64,000 nucleotides of DNA from NCBI RefSeq assembly GCF_000950575.1, contig NZ_CP011005.1, forward strand, positions 372,001-436,000, in the 5' to 3' direction. This DNA comes from Psychromicrobium lacuslunae. Its GTDB lineage: Bacteria > Actinomycetota > Actinomycetes > Actinomycetales > Micrococcaceae. Each line of letters begins with the position of its first letter. Position 1 is the first letter of the stretch. The notes beneath the pieces are model-generated. The model saw nothing but the letters and a program-made list of their open reading frames with translations, was not told the origin of the DNA and ran no database searches. This document shows positions 44,735 through 52,941 of this stretch, in pieces. Position numbers and translations under genes: made by a program.

Positions 44735-45802
44735 ATTAGCGAGCCACGAATCAATGATCGAATCCGCGTCCCGGAGGTGCGGTTGGTTGGACCAGCTGGC
44801 GAACAGGTCGGCATTGTCCGTATTGAGGATGCCCTGCGTCTAGCCGCTGAGTCGGATCTAGATCTTGTAGAGGTTGCACCGATGGCCAAGCCACCGGTCG
44901 CTAAACTTATGGATTTTGGTAAGTACAAGTACGAAGCCGCCGTCAAGGCGCGCGAGGCCCGGAAGAACCAGACTAATACGGTTCTGAAGGAAATCCGCTT
45001 CCGCCTTAAGATCGACAAGCACGATTACGAGACGAAGACCGGTCATGCGCTGCGCTTCTTGGGTGCGGGCGATAAGGTCAAGGCGATGATCCAGTTCCGT
45101 GGTCGCGAGCAGCAGCGTCCGGAAATGGGCATTCGACTGTTGCAGCGATTCGCCGAAGACGTGGCCGAGGTCGGCGTGGTGGAGTCCACCCCGCGGATTG
45201 ACGGTCGCAATATGGTCATGGTGATTGGCCCCTTGAAGAACAAGGCCGAGGCTAAAGCAGAGGCTCGTCGAGCCGCTCAGCGAGCCGAGGCTAAGGCGGC
45301 TAATGAGGCAAAGGCCAGGATTGACGTCGACGGCTCAGCTCCGATGACGCAGAGCCTAGGCGATTTGCTGCCTGAGGCACTGAAGTCCCAGACCGAAGCC
45401 GCTGCGGCTGTCGAGCCGGAAAGCGAGACGCCGGAAGGCAGCCAGCCGGAAAGCAGCGACGCCGCAACGCCGGTTGAGCCGTCAGAAGCGGTCGTTGAGG
45501 CGCCTGTCGAGGAAAAGCCAGCTGCAAAGCCCGTGGCGAAACCAGCCGCTAAGCCCAGTGCAGCAGCAAAACCTGCAGCAGCAAAGCCAGCTGCCGCTAA
45601 GCCTGCTGCCGCTAAGTCAGCTGCAAAGCCGAGCGCGGCCAAGCCCAGCGCGGCCAAGCCCAGCGCGGCCAAGCCCAGCGCGGCCAAGCCCAGCGCGGCC
45701 AAGCCCAGTGCAGCAGCGAAACCTGCTGCCGCCAAGCCAGCTGCCCCGCGCAGCACCGCCAAGCCGGCAGCCAGCCGGAATAGCAAAGATTCCACCGAAT
45801 AG
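44735..45802 (+). CDS. infC: Translation initiation factor IF-3 with long KPSAA-repeat C-terminal tail
   Basis: The conserved N-terminus [19 protein letters not shown] begins at ATT 44735, six bases after AGGAG (44724-44728). ATT is therefore taken as the start, as in many infC genes, and lets IF-3 limit its own translation. A GTG at 44777 would remove 14 conserved residues. Residues 1-175 are normal IF-3 N and C domains ('[14 protein letters not shown]', '[14 protein letters not shown]', '[10 protein letters not shown]'). Residues about 180-355 are an added Ala/Pro/Lys/Glu-rich tail, ending with pentapeptide KPSAA repeats from a 15-bp tandem array. Total 355 aa, nearly twice the usual length. 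It heads infC-rpmI-rplT. Confidence 0.95.
   Translation: MSEPRINDRIRVPEVRLVGPAGEQVGIVRIEDALRLAAESDLDLVEVAPMAKPPVAKLMDFGKYKYEAAVKAREARKNQTNTVLKEIRFRLKIDKHDYETKTGHALRFLGAGDKVKAMIQFRGREQQRPEMGIRLLQRFAEDVAEVGVVESTPRIDGRNMVMVIGPLKNKAEAKAEARRAAQRAEAKAANEAKARIDVDGSAPMTQSLGDLLPEALKSQTEAAAAVEPESETPEGSQPESSDAATPVEPSEAVVEAPVEEKPAAKPVAKPAAKPSAAAKPAAAKPAAAKPAAAKSAAKPSAAKPSAAKPSAAKPSAAKPSAAKPSAAAKPAAAKPAAPRSTAKPAASRNSKDSTE
45626..45715. repeat. 15-bp tandem repeat inside infC
   Basis: Six consecutive units of AAGCCCAGCGCGGCC (first unit AAGCCGAGC..., last AAGCCCAGTGCAGCA) encode KPSAA. The middle four units are identical. Flanking KPAAA codons are diverged copies. The array is expected to vary in length between strains. 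Confidence 0.95.
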
Positions 45803-45878
45803 TTAGAACTCAAGCTTCGCCGGTGCCGACGATAATGGCACCGCGTACTGAGAACACAGATAAAGGAGATCGGTTCCG

Positions 45879-46073
45879 ATGCCGAAAATGAAGACCCACA
45901 GTGGTGCCAAGAAGCGCTTCAAGCTCACCGGTAGCGGCAAGCTAAAGCGTCAGCAGGCCAACCGCCGTCACTACCTGGAGCACAAGCCCAGCACGCTGAC
46001 CCGTCGCTTGGCTTCGGACAAGATCGTTTCCCCGGCGGACGCCAAGAACATCAAAAAGATGCTGGGCGTCTAA
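45879..46073 (+). CDS. rpmI: 50S ribosomal protein L35
   Basis: The product is 64 aa: [20 protein letters not shown] at the start and '[12 protein letters not shown]' further on, a full-length L35. ATG 45879 follows AAGGAG. It is the second gene of infC-rpmI-rplT, 76 bases after infC and 96 bases before rplT. Confidence 0.98.
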   Translation: MPKMKTHSGAKKRFKLTGSGKLKRQQANRRHYLEHKPSTLTRRLASDKIVSPADAKNIKKMLGV

Positions 46074-46169
46074 AACCATTCAATCTGCCGCCTCCAGGCG
46101 GTGTACAACCATCCCGACGTTGCCCATTGAGCGCAGCGGAACGGGAGCACGACATGAAGGAGTACGCAC

Positions 46170-46553
46170 GTGGCACGTGTGAAGCGGGCGGTCAACGCCC
46201 ATAAGAAGCGTCGGGTTATTCTTGAACGCGCCAAAGGTTACCGGGGTCAGCGTTCGCGCTTGTACCGTAAGGCGAAAGAGCAGCTGCTGCACTCGTTCGT
46301 CTACAGCTATGGCGACCGTCGCAAGCGCAAGGGCGACTTCCGTCGGCTCTGGATCCAGCGCATCAACGCTGCATCCCGCGCTAATGGCCTAACTTACAAC
46401 CGTCTGATCCAGGGTCTGAAGGCTGCTGAGATTGAGGTTGATCGCCGGATGCTCGCGGAACTGGCTGTCAACGACGCCGCCGCATTCGCTGGCCTGGTGA
46501 AGCTGGCTAAGGCCGCGCTGCCCGCGGATACCTCCGCGCCGGTTGCTAACTAG
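46170..46553 (+). CDS. rplT: 50S ribosomal protein L20
   Basis: The product is 127 aa from GTG 46170 (AAGGAG upstream). The basic N-terminus '[23 protein letters not shown]' in part, '[27 protein letters not shown]' in part and '[20 protein letters not shown]' are typical L20. L20 binds 23S rRNA early in assembly and represses its own operon in some bacteria. A small hairpin (CCGCC-TCCA-GGCGG, 46088-46100) lies in the gap from rpmI. Confidence 0.98.
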   Translation: MARVKRAVNAHKKRRVILERAKGYRGQRSRLYRKAKEQLLHSFVYSYGDRRKRKGDFRRLWIQRINAASRANGLTYNRLIQGLKAAEIEVDRRMLAELAVNDAAAFAGLVKLAKAALPADTSAPVAN

Positions 46554-46601
46554 TAACTAGCTAACAACTGCACAGCTAGTGAGTCGAGAAGGGCGCCCCC
46601 A

Positions 46602-47498
46602 GTGGATGCTATGACCAACCCCCGAGCAGATCGGGTCAAGGACGTGGCGAAGCTGGCCGGGCGCCCTTCGCGTACCAAGCGTAGGCAATTCCTGGTCGAA
46701 GGACCGCAAGCCGTTCGTGAAGCACTGCAAGCTCATCGAGATTGCCTGAACGCTGGTGGCGAGCCGATCGTTGACGAGGTCTATGCCAGCCGGGAGTGCT
46801 TGGACCGCTATCCGGAGCTAGCAGAGCTACTAGCCGGTTCGGCAGCTCAGCCGGGTGGGAGTGGAAAGCTGCGGATCGCCAGCGAACTGGTGTTAGCCGC
46901 GATGGCCGACACCGTAAATCCGCAAGGCGTCATTGCCGTCTGTCGATTTATTGATGTGCCGCTCGCCGAGGTCGTGGCAGCTAAACCACGGCTGATTGCG
47001 ATGCTTTGTCGAGTTCAGGATCCGGGGAATGCTGGTACCGCCCTGCGCGCAGCGGATGCGGCTGGAGCCGATGCTGTCATTCTTAGTGCCTCAAGTGTTG
47101 ACGTTTATAACCCCAAAACGGTGCGTAGTACGGTGGGTTCGCTGTTCCATCTTCCGGTGGTGCTCGGCGTCGAACCAGCTGAGGCTGCGCAGGCTTTCCG
47201 GAAGGCCGGAGTTGGGATTCTCGCCGCCGATGGTTACGGTGCGCTGAACCTCGATCAACTCCAGGACGAGTCGGCGGCTCGTAGCTTCGACCAGGAAACT
47301 CCCGAAGCGGCTTATCCCTTGGAGGCACCGACATTGTGGCTCTTTGGCAACGAAGCTCAGGGGCTCTCTACCCAGGAGCTTGAACTTGCCGATCATCGGG
47401 TAGCGGTGCCGGTCTATGGTGCCGCCGAAAGCCTGAACTTGGGCACTGCGGCCACGGTCTGCCTCTACGCGAGTGCCCGCGCGCAACGCCGCTCCTGA
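46602..47498 (+). CDS. TrmH/SpoU-family RNA 2'-O-methyltransferase
   Basis: The product is 298 aa from GTG 46602 (ATG 46611 also possible). An N-terminal SpoU substrate-binding domain ('RRQFLVEGPQAVREAL') precedes the knotted SPOUT domain. The SPOUT domain has 'RVQDPGNAGTALRAADAAGA' (motif 1), 'LFGNEAQGLS' (motif 2) and 'VPVYGAAESLNLGTAATVCLY' (motif 3). It probably methylates a ribose in 23S rRNA; the exact site is not predictable. It follows rplT and may share the operon. Confidence 0.93.
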   Translation: MDAMTNPRADRVKDVAKLAGRPSRTKRRQFLVEGPQAVREALQAHRDCLNAGGEPIVDEVYASRECLDRYPELAELLAGSAAQPGGSGKLRIASELVLAAMADTVNPQGVIAVCRFIDVPLAEVVAAKPRLIAMLCRVQDPGNAGTALRAADAAGADAVILSASSVDVYNPKTVRSTVGSLFHLPVVLGVEPAEAAQAFRKAGVGILAADGYGALNLDQLQDESAARSFDQETPEAAYPLEAPTLWLFGNEAQGLSTQELELADHRVAVPVYGAAESLNLGTAATVCLYASARAQRRS

Positions 47499-47552
47499 TT
47501 AAAATTCTTCCTGTTTGAGGTAGCGCTTATTTGAGCTGGCGCCTCAACGCAA

Positions 47553-47597
47553 AACGCTGCCCCAGCGTGACCGCTTTCGCGGAGCTGAGGCAGCGTT
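47553..47597. terminator. Imperfect hairpin between convergent genes
   Basis: 47553-47561 pairs with 47589-47597 (AACGCTGCC/GGCAGCGTT), with an inner CCGC-TTTC-GCGG hairpin. It follows the RNA methyltransferase stop and could end transcription from either side. Confidence 0.5.
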
Positions 47598-47620
47598 CGG
47601 GTAGAGGTTAGTGTTGTCTC

Positions 47621-47640
47621 GAACGCTTAGCTAAGCGTTC
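47621..47640. repeat. 20-bp perfect palindrome over the GlsB-family stop codon
   Basis: GAACGCTTAG-CTAAGCGTTC is fully self-complementary. The minus-strand stop codon (47631-47633) lies within it. Possibly part of the bidirectional terminator region. Confidence 0.5.
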
Positions 47641-47897
47641 GACTTCCGGCCGGTAATGGCCCCCCAAATGCCAGCAACCACCAAGCCGCCAACAATTGCC
47701 AAAATCCATGAACCAAGGTTCCAGAATTCCATCTTTCCGGAGTTGAAGAGCAGGCTGCCAATCCAGCCGCCCAGGACGCCACCTACGAGGCCAAGCACCA
47801 GGCTGGTAATCCAGCCACCGCCGACCTTTCCCGGCATCACAGCTTTGACGATGGCCCCGACGACGAGACCAAGAACGATCCATCCAATGAAACCCAT
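47631..47897 (-). CDS. GlsB/YeaQ/YmgE-family small membrane protein
   Basis: ATG 47897 with AGGAGGAG upstream gives 88 aa; the longer frame to 48011 is rejected because the family starts at MGFIGWIVLGLVVGAI. Three Gly-rich hydrophobic helices ('IVLGLVVGAIVKAVMPG', 'WITSLVLGLVGGVLGGWIG', 'LAIVGGLVVAGIWGAITG') define the transglycosylase-associated/GlsB family, linked to general and envelope stress. Exact function unknown. Monocistronic, convergent with the RNA methyltransferase. Confidence 0.9.
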   Translation of the reverse strand: MGFIGWIVLGLVVGAIVKAVMPGKVGGGWITSLVLGLVGGVLGGWIGSLLFNSGKMEFWNLGSWILAIVGGLVVAGIWGAITGRKSNA

Positions 47898-48120
47898 AAC
47901 TCCTCCTGTGGTTGAGCTGGTAGCTGTGATTTTACTCCTCTGAGGCACAGGAAACATGTAGGTGGAGAGCGAGTTTCGCCAACGAGTCAGTTGGGAAGAG
48001 CGGGGCGGCAAGGTAGCGTTACATCAGCGCGCACAGCGGCCGGGGCTAGGTTATGGCGGGCAGTAGCGGGTATTTAGCAGGTACATAGCTGGTAACAGCA
48101 ACGAAAGAAAAGGAATTGCG

Positions 48121-49068
48121 ATGTCCACCGAAGGCGGAAATCGGGCCATTATTGCGGCGCTCAGCGCCAATTTGGCCATTGCGGTACTCAAGTTCTTGGC
48201 GTTTCTGCTGACCCGTTCTTCGTCAATGCTCGCCGAGTCGATTCACTCGGTGGCTGATTCCGGAAATCAGTTATTGCTGCTGGTCGGTGGCAAACGGGCC
48301 GCTAAGCAGGCCAGCCCCCAGCACCCCTTTGGCTATGGTCGGGAACGCTATATCTACGCTTTTATTGTTTCCATTGTGCTGTTCAGCGTCGGTGGTTTGT
48401 TCGCTCTCTATGAGGCCTGGGAGAAGTTCCATGATCCGCACGGCTTTGAAGGTCCGTGGTGGTGGGTTCCCTTGGTGGTGCTATTGGGGGCCATCGTGCT
48501 TGAAGGTTTTTCCTTCCGTACCGCGATCAAGGAATCCAATCACACCCGAGGTAAGCGCAGCTGGGTGAACTTTGTCCGCACCGCTAAGGCCCCTGAATTG
48601 CCGGTAGTGCTGCTGGAAGACGCCGCTGCTCTGCTCGGCCTACTCTTTGCGCTCTTTGGTGTGAGTCTGACGCTGCTCACTGGCGACGGAATGTGGGACG
48701 CTATCGGCACCGCTTTGATTGGTCTGTTGCTGGTTGCTGTCGCAGTGGTGCTTGCCGTTGAGACTAAATCGCTATTGCTTGGGGAGTCCGCGACGGCTGA
48801 TCATGTGAAAGCTATTGAGGGTGCCTTAGTCGGTCCGGGGGTGGATAAAATTATCCACTTGAAAACCCTCCACCTCGGTCCCGAGGAGCTGCTGGTCGCG
48901 GCTAAGATCGCGGTGGCTGACTCCGCGACCGGGACGGCGATAGCTAAGGCGATCAACGACGCGGAACAGCGAGTGCGTGCTGCGGTGCCGATTGCTAAGG
49001 TGATCTATCTTGAGCCGGACATCTATACCGCACAACAAACTTCGTCGACTACTCCGGTCGCGCCGTAG
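48121..49068 (+). CDS. Cation diffusion facilitator (CDF) family metal transporter
   Basis: The product is 315 aa. The first helices carry 'LAESIHSVADSGNQLLLLVGG', with the HSxxD metal site, and later helices carry 'LLEDAAALLGLLFALFG', with the matching Asp. The C-terminal cytoplasmic domain has 'ATADHVKAIEGALVG' and 'LHLGPEELLVAAKIAV', a typical CDF dimerisation fold. It exports a divalent metal (Zn, Fe, Co or Mn; not resolved). AGGAATTGCG precedes ATG 48121. The 3' end overlaps the convergent MFS gene by 20 bases. Confidence 0.92.
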   Translation: MSTEGGNRAIIAALSANLAIAVLKFLAFLLTRSSSMLAESIHSVADSGNQLLLLVGGKRAAKQASPQHPFGYGRERYIYAFIVSIVLFSVGGLFALYEAWEKFHDPHGFEGPWWWVPLVVLLGAIVLEGFSFRTAIKESNHTRGKRSWVNFVRTAKAPELPVVLLEDAAALLGLLFALFGVSLTLLTGDGMWDAIGTALIGLLLVAVAVVLAVETKSLLLGESATADHVKAIEGALVGPGVDKIIHLKTLHLGPEELLVAAKIAVADSATGTAIAKAINDAEQRVRAAVPIAKVIYLEPDIYTAQQTSSTTPVAP

Positions 49069-50242
49069 CCAGCCGACGGTCGGCCCACCCGCTAAGCAGA
49101 GCAATGCCGAGTCCCAGCACCGCGAGGCCCGCGCCAACCAGGGCTGGCGCGACATAACCGAAGCCCCAGCTGATCACCAGGCCGCCGAGGAAAGCGCCCA
49201 GCGCATTGGCAATATTGAGGGCCGAGTGGTTCATCGAGGAGGCCAGGGACTGCGCGTCGGGGGAGACGTCCAGCAGCCGGGTTTGTAATGCCGGTACCAA
49301 CATCGACCCCGAGGCGCCGATCAACAGCACCATCGGTAGCGCCGACCAGGGCTGATGCACCGCGAGGGTGAAGATCAGCAGCACGGCGGCGATCACCCCC
49401 ATCATCAGGTAGATGCTGCCCATCACCGACCTATCGGCGAGCCGGCCACCAACCACGTTGCCGATTACCATGCCGACGCCGTAGAGCGCGACCACGAGCG
49501 GCAGCAGACCGGCGGGCAGGCCGGTTACTTCGGTCATGGTCGGTGCGATGTAGGCGTAAGTCGCGAAGAAGCCGCCGAAACCGACAATGCCGATCAAGAG
49601 TGCTAACCAGACCTGGAGTCGTTTGAGCGCGCCGAGTTCGGAGCGGATCGAGGCATCGTGGGGTGCGGGCTGTTGTGGCACCACGAACCAGATGCTCAGC
49701 ACCGTGATGGCACCGATCACTGCTACCAGGATAAAGAGCAGCCGCCAGCCCCACTGTTGCCCTATCCAGGTCGCTAATGGGACGCCAATCACATTAGCGA
49801 TTGAGAGTCCGAGCATCACCATCGAAATGGCTCGGCCACGTTTGGTCGGCGCGACCAAAGAGGCGGCGATCACGGCAGCTACGCCGAAATAAGCTCCGTG
49901 CGGCAGGCCGGAGAGGAAACGAGTCACCAAGAGGGTGCCGAAATCATTGGCGAAATACGAGGAAAGGTTAGCGACGGTGAAGAGCAGCATGAGCCCGAGG
50001 ACAACCTGTTTGCGGGGGAGCCTGGCGGCGATGGCGGCCAATACTGGTGCACCAATAACCACCCCCAGGGCGTACGCGGAGATGAGGTTTCCTGCCTCCG
50101 GAATGCTCACCCGAACCCCCTCAGCAATGTTTGGCAAAAGCCCCATCATGGCGAACTCGATGGTGCCGATGCCGAAGCCACCGATTGCCAGCGCAACGAT
50201 TGCTCCGGCGACGCGGCGCGGCGAGTATTCCTGTTGCTGCAT
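49049..50242 (-). CDS. MFS transporter (DHA1/AraJ-like)
   Basis: The product is 397 aa with twelve spans. 'FGIGTIEFAMMGLLPNIAEGV' in span 1 and 'RLPRKQVVLGLMLLFTVANL' after span 2 are characteristic of the AraJ/PbuE/YdhP branch of DHA1 exporters. 'GGRLADRSVMG' is the repeated loop motif in the second half. Substrate unknown. Divergent from the Nudix gene (55 bases to its first possible start) and overlapping the CDF gene at the 3' end. Confidence 0.88.
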   Translation of the reverse strand: MQQQEYSPRRVAGAIVALAIGGFGIGTIEFAMMGLLPNIAEGVRVSIPEAGNLISAYALGVVIGAPVLAAIAARLPRKQVVLGLMLLFTVANLSSYFANDFGTLLVTRFLSGLPHGAYFGVAAVIAASLVAPTKRGRAISMVMLGLSIANVIGVPLATWIGQQWGWRLLFILVAVIGAITVLSIWFVVPQQPAPHDASIRSELGALKRLQVWLALLIGIVGFGGFFATYAYIAPTMTEVTGLPAGLLPLVVALYGVGMVIGNVVGGRLADRSVMGSIYLMMGVIAAVLLIFTLAVHQPWSALPMVLLIGASGSMLVPALQTRLLDVSPDAQSLASSMNHSALNIANALGAFLGGLVISWGFGYVAPALVGAGLAVLGLGIALLSGWADRRLATARPE

Positions 50243-50303
50243 GTGGCTTCTTTCGGGTGGCAGAGAACGACTATTCCATCATCGCCCATAGACTTGGTTG
50301 GTG

Positions 50304-50738
50304 ATGCCGAAACTGATCGTGGGTGCCGCCATTCTGGATGATTTGCGTCACCCGAGCAAGCTCTTGGTGGCTCGACGCAGCGCACCAGCTTCGCTGGCCG
50401 GGCTGTGGGAGTTTCCCGGCGGCAAGGTGGAGCCCGGGGAAAAGCCGGAGCAAGCAGTTCATCGGGAACTCGCAGAAGAGCTGGGGGTCAGGGTCGTCTT
50501 GGGCGATGAGCTTGCCGCTGCGGACCCTGCGGGCTGGCCGCTACTCGGAAACGCTGTGATGCGGGTGTGGTTCACCGCCTTGCAGGACGGGGTGCCGCGG
50601 CCGCTTGAGGATCATAGCGAACTGCGCTGGATGCCGCTCACTGAGGGCGTGGCGCTCTTGGAGTTGCCGTGGATTCCGGCCGATCTGCCGATTGTTGCCG
50701 AGCTGCTGCGGGTGCTGGGCTTCGAATCGGAGAACTAG
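50304..50738 (+). CDS. Nudix hydrolase, MutT-like 8-oxo-dGTP diphosphatase
   Basis: The Nudix box is intact: 'GGKVEPGEKPEQAVHREL' continuing to 'AEELGV', preceded by 'LAGLWEFP'. The MutT-type residues F-P-G before the box support 8-oxo-dGTP or related substrates. ATG 50304 is chosen, giving 144 aa; GTG 50301 and TTG 50298 are in frame. No ribosome site is seen, but TAGACT at 50289-50294 is a good -10 about seven bases before 50301, so the message may be leaderless. Confidence 0.9.
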   Translation: MPKLIVGAAILDDLRHPSKLLVARRSAPASLAGLWEFPGGKVEPGEKPEQAVHRELAEELGVRVVLGDELAAADPAGWPLLGNAVMRVWFTALQDGVPRPLEDHSELRWMPLTEGVALLELPWIPADLPIVAELLRVLGFESEN

Positions 50739-50807
50739 ATCCTGAGCAAGCGCAATAAACTGGCGTTGTGCCATCGAGTCAGTGGCTAGTGCGAAACGGC
50801 AGCCTGA

Positions 50808-51200
50808 CTAGGCAGCGATTTTATGGGCGAAACGCAACAGGTTGCCGTCCGGGTCCACATGGGCGCCTTCGCGCAGACCGTACTCGGTATCCACCGGCAG
50901 GCTGGTGGGGCAGTTGAAATCAGAGGCTTCCGAGACTTTCTTCCAGTCCGCAGCCAGTGCATCGGCGTCGTCGACTTCGACAAAGGCGGAGGAGAAATTT
51001 GTCTCGGGGTCGATGCCAGGAGCTTGCCAGAGGTGAACTCGAATATTGCCGATCTTGGCGTAAGCGTAGTCCTCGTCGCCTTGGTATCTGACCACATCGA
51101 AACCGAGAGCAGAGTAGTGCGCGATTGACCGTTCCAGCTCCACCACGGGAAAGACTGGAGCGATTTGTTCGAAGCGGACAGTACTGAGCTGATTCACCAT
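50808..51200 (-). CDS. VOC-family (glyoxalase/bleomycin-resistance-like) protein
   Basis: The product is 130 aa with one VOC module pair: 'VFPVVELERSIAHYSALGFDVVRY', 'YAYAKIGNIRVHLWQAPGID' and 'REGAHVDPDGNLLRFAHK', where the final Asp-Pro-Asp-Gly-Asn strand is typical. It resembles bleomycin-binding proteins (ShBle-like) in layout. Function (drug binding or a small dioxygenase/lyase) is not resolved. Confidence 0.87.
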   Translation of the reverse strand: MVNQLSTVRFEQIAPVFPVVELERSIAHYSALGFDVVRYQGDEDYAYAKIGNIRVHLWQAPGIDPETNFSSAFVEVDDADALAADWKKVSEASDFNCPTSLPVDTEYGLREGAHVDPDGNLLRFAHKIAA

Positions 51201-51305
51201 GATGCGAGCCTATCTTGAGCCGATGGTGGATCGCTAGCATCTGCACAGTGAGTCCCGGCTGTGCCAGACTGGGGTGATCAATAGTTGTCTAGCGAGGAGA
51301 GAACA

Positions 51306-51494
51306 GTGCCAGAGCCTGAAGAACATCAGGAAAACGCTGCCGCCAGCGATGAGACTAAACGCAAGTTCCGGGAGGCTTTGGAGCGGAAGAATTCGCAACA
51401 TCACGCCACCGTTGAGGCAGCGAAGGGTGCGAAAATCGACCACGCCCACGGTTCGGCAGCTACTAAGCGAGAATTTCGTCGCAAGAGTGGTTAG
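51306..51494 (+). CDS. DUF5302 domain protein
   Basis: GTG 51306 preceded by GAGGAGAG gives 62 aa; a TTG at 51285 would add seven residues. 'DETKRKFREALERKNSQ' and the terminal 'TKREFRRKSG' are the conserved parts of DUF5302, a small highly charged actinobacterial protein of unknown function. Stand-alone gene between the VOC gene and the radical SAM gene, convergent with the latter. Confidence 0.85.
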   Translation: MPEPEEHQENAAASDETKRKFREALERKNSQHHATVEAAKGAKIDHAHGSAATKREFRRKSG

Positions 51495-51558
51495 CGGTTT
51501 TTAGGCGACCGGTTCGTGCCCAAGCCAGCGGGACGTCCCTAGGCATGGGGTCCGTGAA

Positions 51559-52716
51559 TTAGAACAAAGTGGCTTCTACTATCCGTGATTTAGCTGAGGC
51601 CCTTATTCGAGGCAGGCTGCCCGCCGGATAGTCAGCCTCTTCTTCCCTCGGACCGAGCACGGTGCGGTGCATATAGGCCTGTGTTTTGGCGAAGCCGTGC
51701 CGTGCCTTGGCGGCGTTGACTTTGGCAGCGAGCCACTGTCGATATTCTTTGGGCGCATAGGAGCCAGCGCCATAGAGCCTGCGATATTTGCCCACTAGTT
51801 TTGGATGGTTCTTGGCTAACCAGGCCATGAACCATTCCCTGGTGCCGGATCTGAGGTAGAGCGCCCCCGCTGTTACTCCGCTGGCGCCGGCAGCGGAGAG
51901 GGCGGCAAAGAGCGAGTCGAGCGCTTCATCGCTATCGCTGAGCCAGGGCAAGATCGGCATCGCCATCACGCCGCAGGGCAAACCAGCCTCGCGCAGCCGG
52001 GAAACTAGGGTCAGTCTGGCTTTCGGGGCCGGTGTGCCGGGTTCGACTATTTTTGCCAGCTCTTCGTCAAGGAGGGCGAGCGAGATGCCCATCCCAATCG
52101 GGACTCTTTTCACCGCATCTTTGAGCACTGGGATGTCTCGGGAGAGCAAAGTGCCCTTGGTCAAAATGGAAAAAGGGGTGCCGGAATCCGCTAATGCCCG
52201 GATGATCCCGGGCATTAGCTGGTAACGGCCCTCCGCGCGCTGGTAGGGGTCGGTATTGGTTCCGAGGGCCACCGGAGGGTGCTGCCAGCTTGGCTTAGCT
52301 AGCTCAGCCTTGAGCACCTCAACAGCGTTGACCTTGACCACCACTTGAGAATCGAAGTCTAGGCCGGGGTTGAAGTCCAAATAGGTGTGAGTGTTCCTTG
52401 CGAAACAGTAAACACAGGCGTGGGAGCAGCCGCGGTAGGGGTTAATCGTCCACTGAAAAGGCATGCTGGAGGTGGGAGGAACCTTGTTCAATAATGACTT
52501 TGACAGCACCTCATGAAAAGTGACGCCAGCGAATTCCGGTGCCCTGACCGTGCGTAGGAATCCTTTGATCGGCAGCAGTGCCGCTTGCACTGGCAATGCG
52601 GAGGCATCGCTCTGTGCTGCTGGGCTTTGTGTTGCGCCGCCCTGGCTCGTGTCCTCCGAGGCTAGCTCGCTCGAATCCGCGTCGAGCTTCCCCGGTTGTT
52701 GAGAATCCCACCTCAT
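51559..52716 (-). CDS. Rv2578c/SplB-like radical SAM protein
   Basis: The product is 385 aa from ATG 52716 (MRWDSQQPG, as expected for the family). The radical SAM cluster motif is 'NPYRGCSHACVYCFAR' (CxxxCxxC). Further motifs are 'ALGTNTDPYQRAEGRYQLMPGII' in part and 'ILTKGTLLSRDIPVL', typical of the SplB-related Rv2578c group. The start codon touches the left arm of a 36-bp palindrome whose centre is a LexA box, so the gene is probably SOS-controlled and leaderless. Related mycobacterial genes have been listed in the SOS regulon, to my recollection. Likely a DNA- or nucleotide-repair role; the reaction is unknown. Confidence 0.88.
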   Translation of the reverse strand: MRWDSQQPGKLDADSSELASEDTSQGGATQSPAAQSDASALPVQAALLPIKGFLRTVRAPEFAGVTFHEVLSKSLLNKVPPTSSMPFQWTINPYRGCSHACVYCFARNTHTYLDFNPGLDFDSQVVVKVNAVEVLKAELAKPSWQHPPVALGTNTDPYQRAEGRYQLMPGIIRALADSGTPFSILTKGTLLSRDIPVLKDAVKRVPIGMGISLALLDEELAKIVEPGTPAPKARLTLVSRLREAGLPCGVMAMPILPWLSDSDEALDSLFAALSAAGASGVTAGALYLRSGTREWFMAWLAKNHPKLVGKYRRLYGAGSYAPKEYRQWLAAKVNAAKARHGFAKTQAYMHRTVLGPREEEADYPAGSLPRIRASAKSRIVEATLF

Positions 52717-52751
52717 GCAATGTATTCGAACATATATTCGAATACATTGCA
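52716..52751. promoter_or_regulatory. 36-bp palindrome with central LexA box at the radical SAM start
   Basis: 15-bp arms (52716-52730 and 52737-52751, exact reverse complements) flank CATATA. The core TCGAACATATATTCGA (52726-52741) differs from TCGAACATATGTTCGA at one base. The minus-strand ATG of the radical SAM gene is at 52716, the arm's edge, leaving no room for a ribosome site. Confidence 0.85.
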
Positions 52752-52941
52752 AGGCTGCTGGAGTCCCTTCGGGAGCTTCAGGTGGCGTTGAGCAGCTTGT
52801 GCAAAATAGTTATCGCTCTCGGAACCAACTTTCAATCGGGGGCGTTACGATAGAAATACAGAGGCGTGTAAATTGCTTTTATAAAAATCGCTCGCGTTCG
52901 ATGCTGCCCGCTCGGACGCCCTGTCGTCAAAGGGGACCGCA

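Noticed and set aside
45626-45715. CRISPR-like repeat array
   Set aside because: Units are contiguous 15-mers without spacers and encode protein repeats in frame with IF-3.
45277-45813. 178-aa antisense frame of Ala/Gly/Leu repeats opposite infC
   Set aside because: Mirror image of the KPSAA repeat array; no independent coding support.
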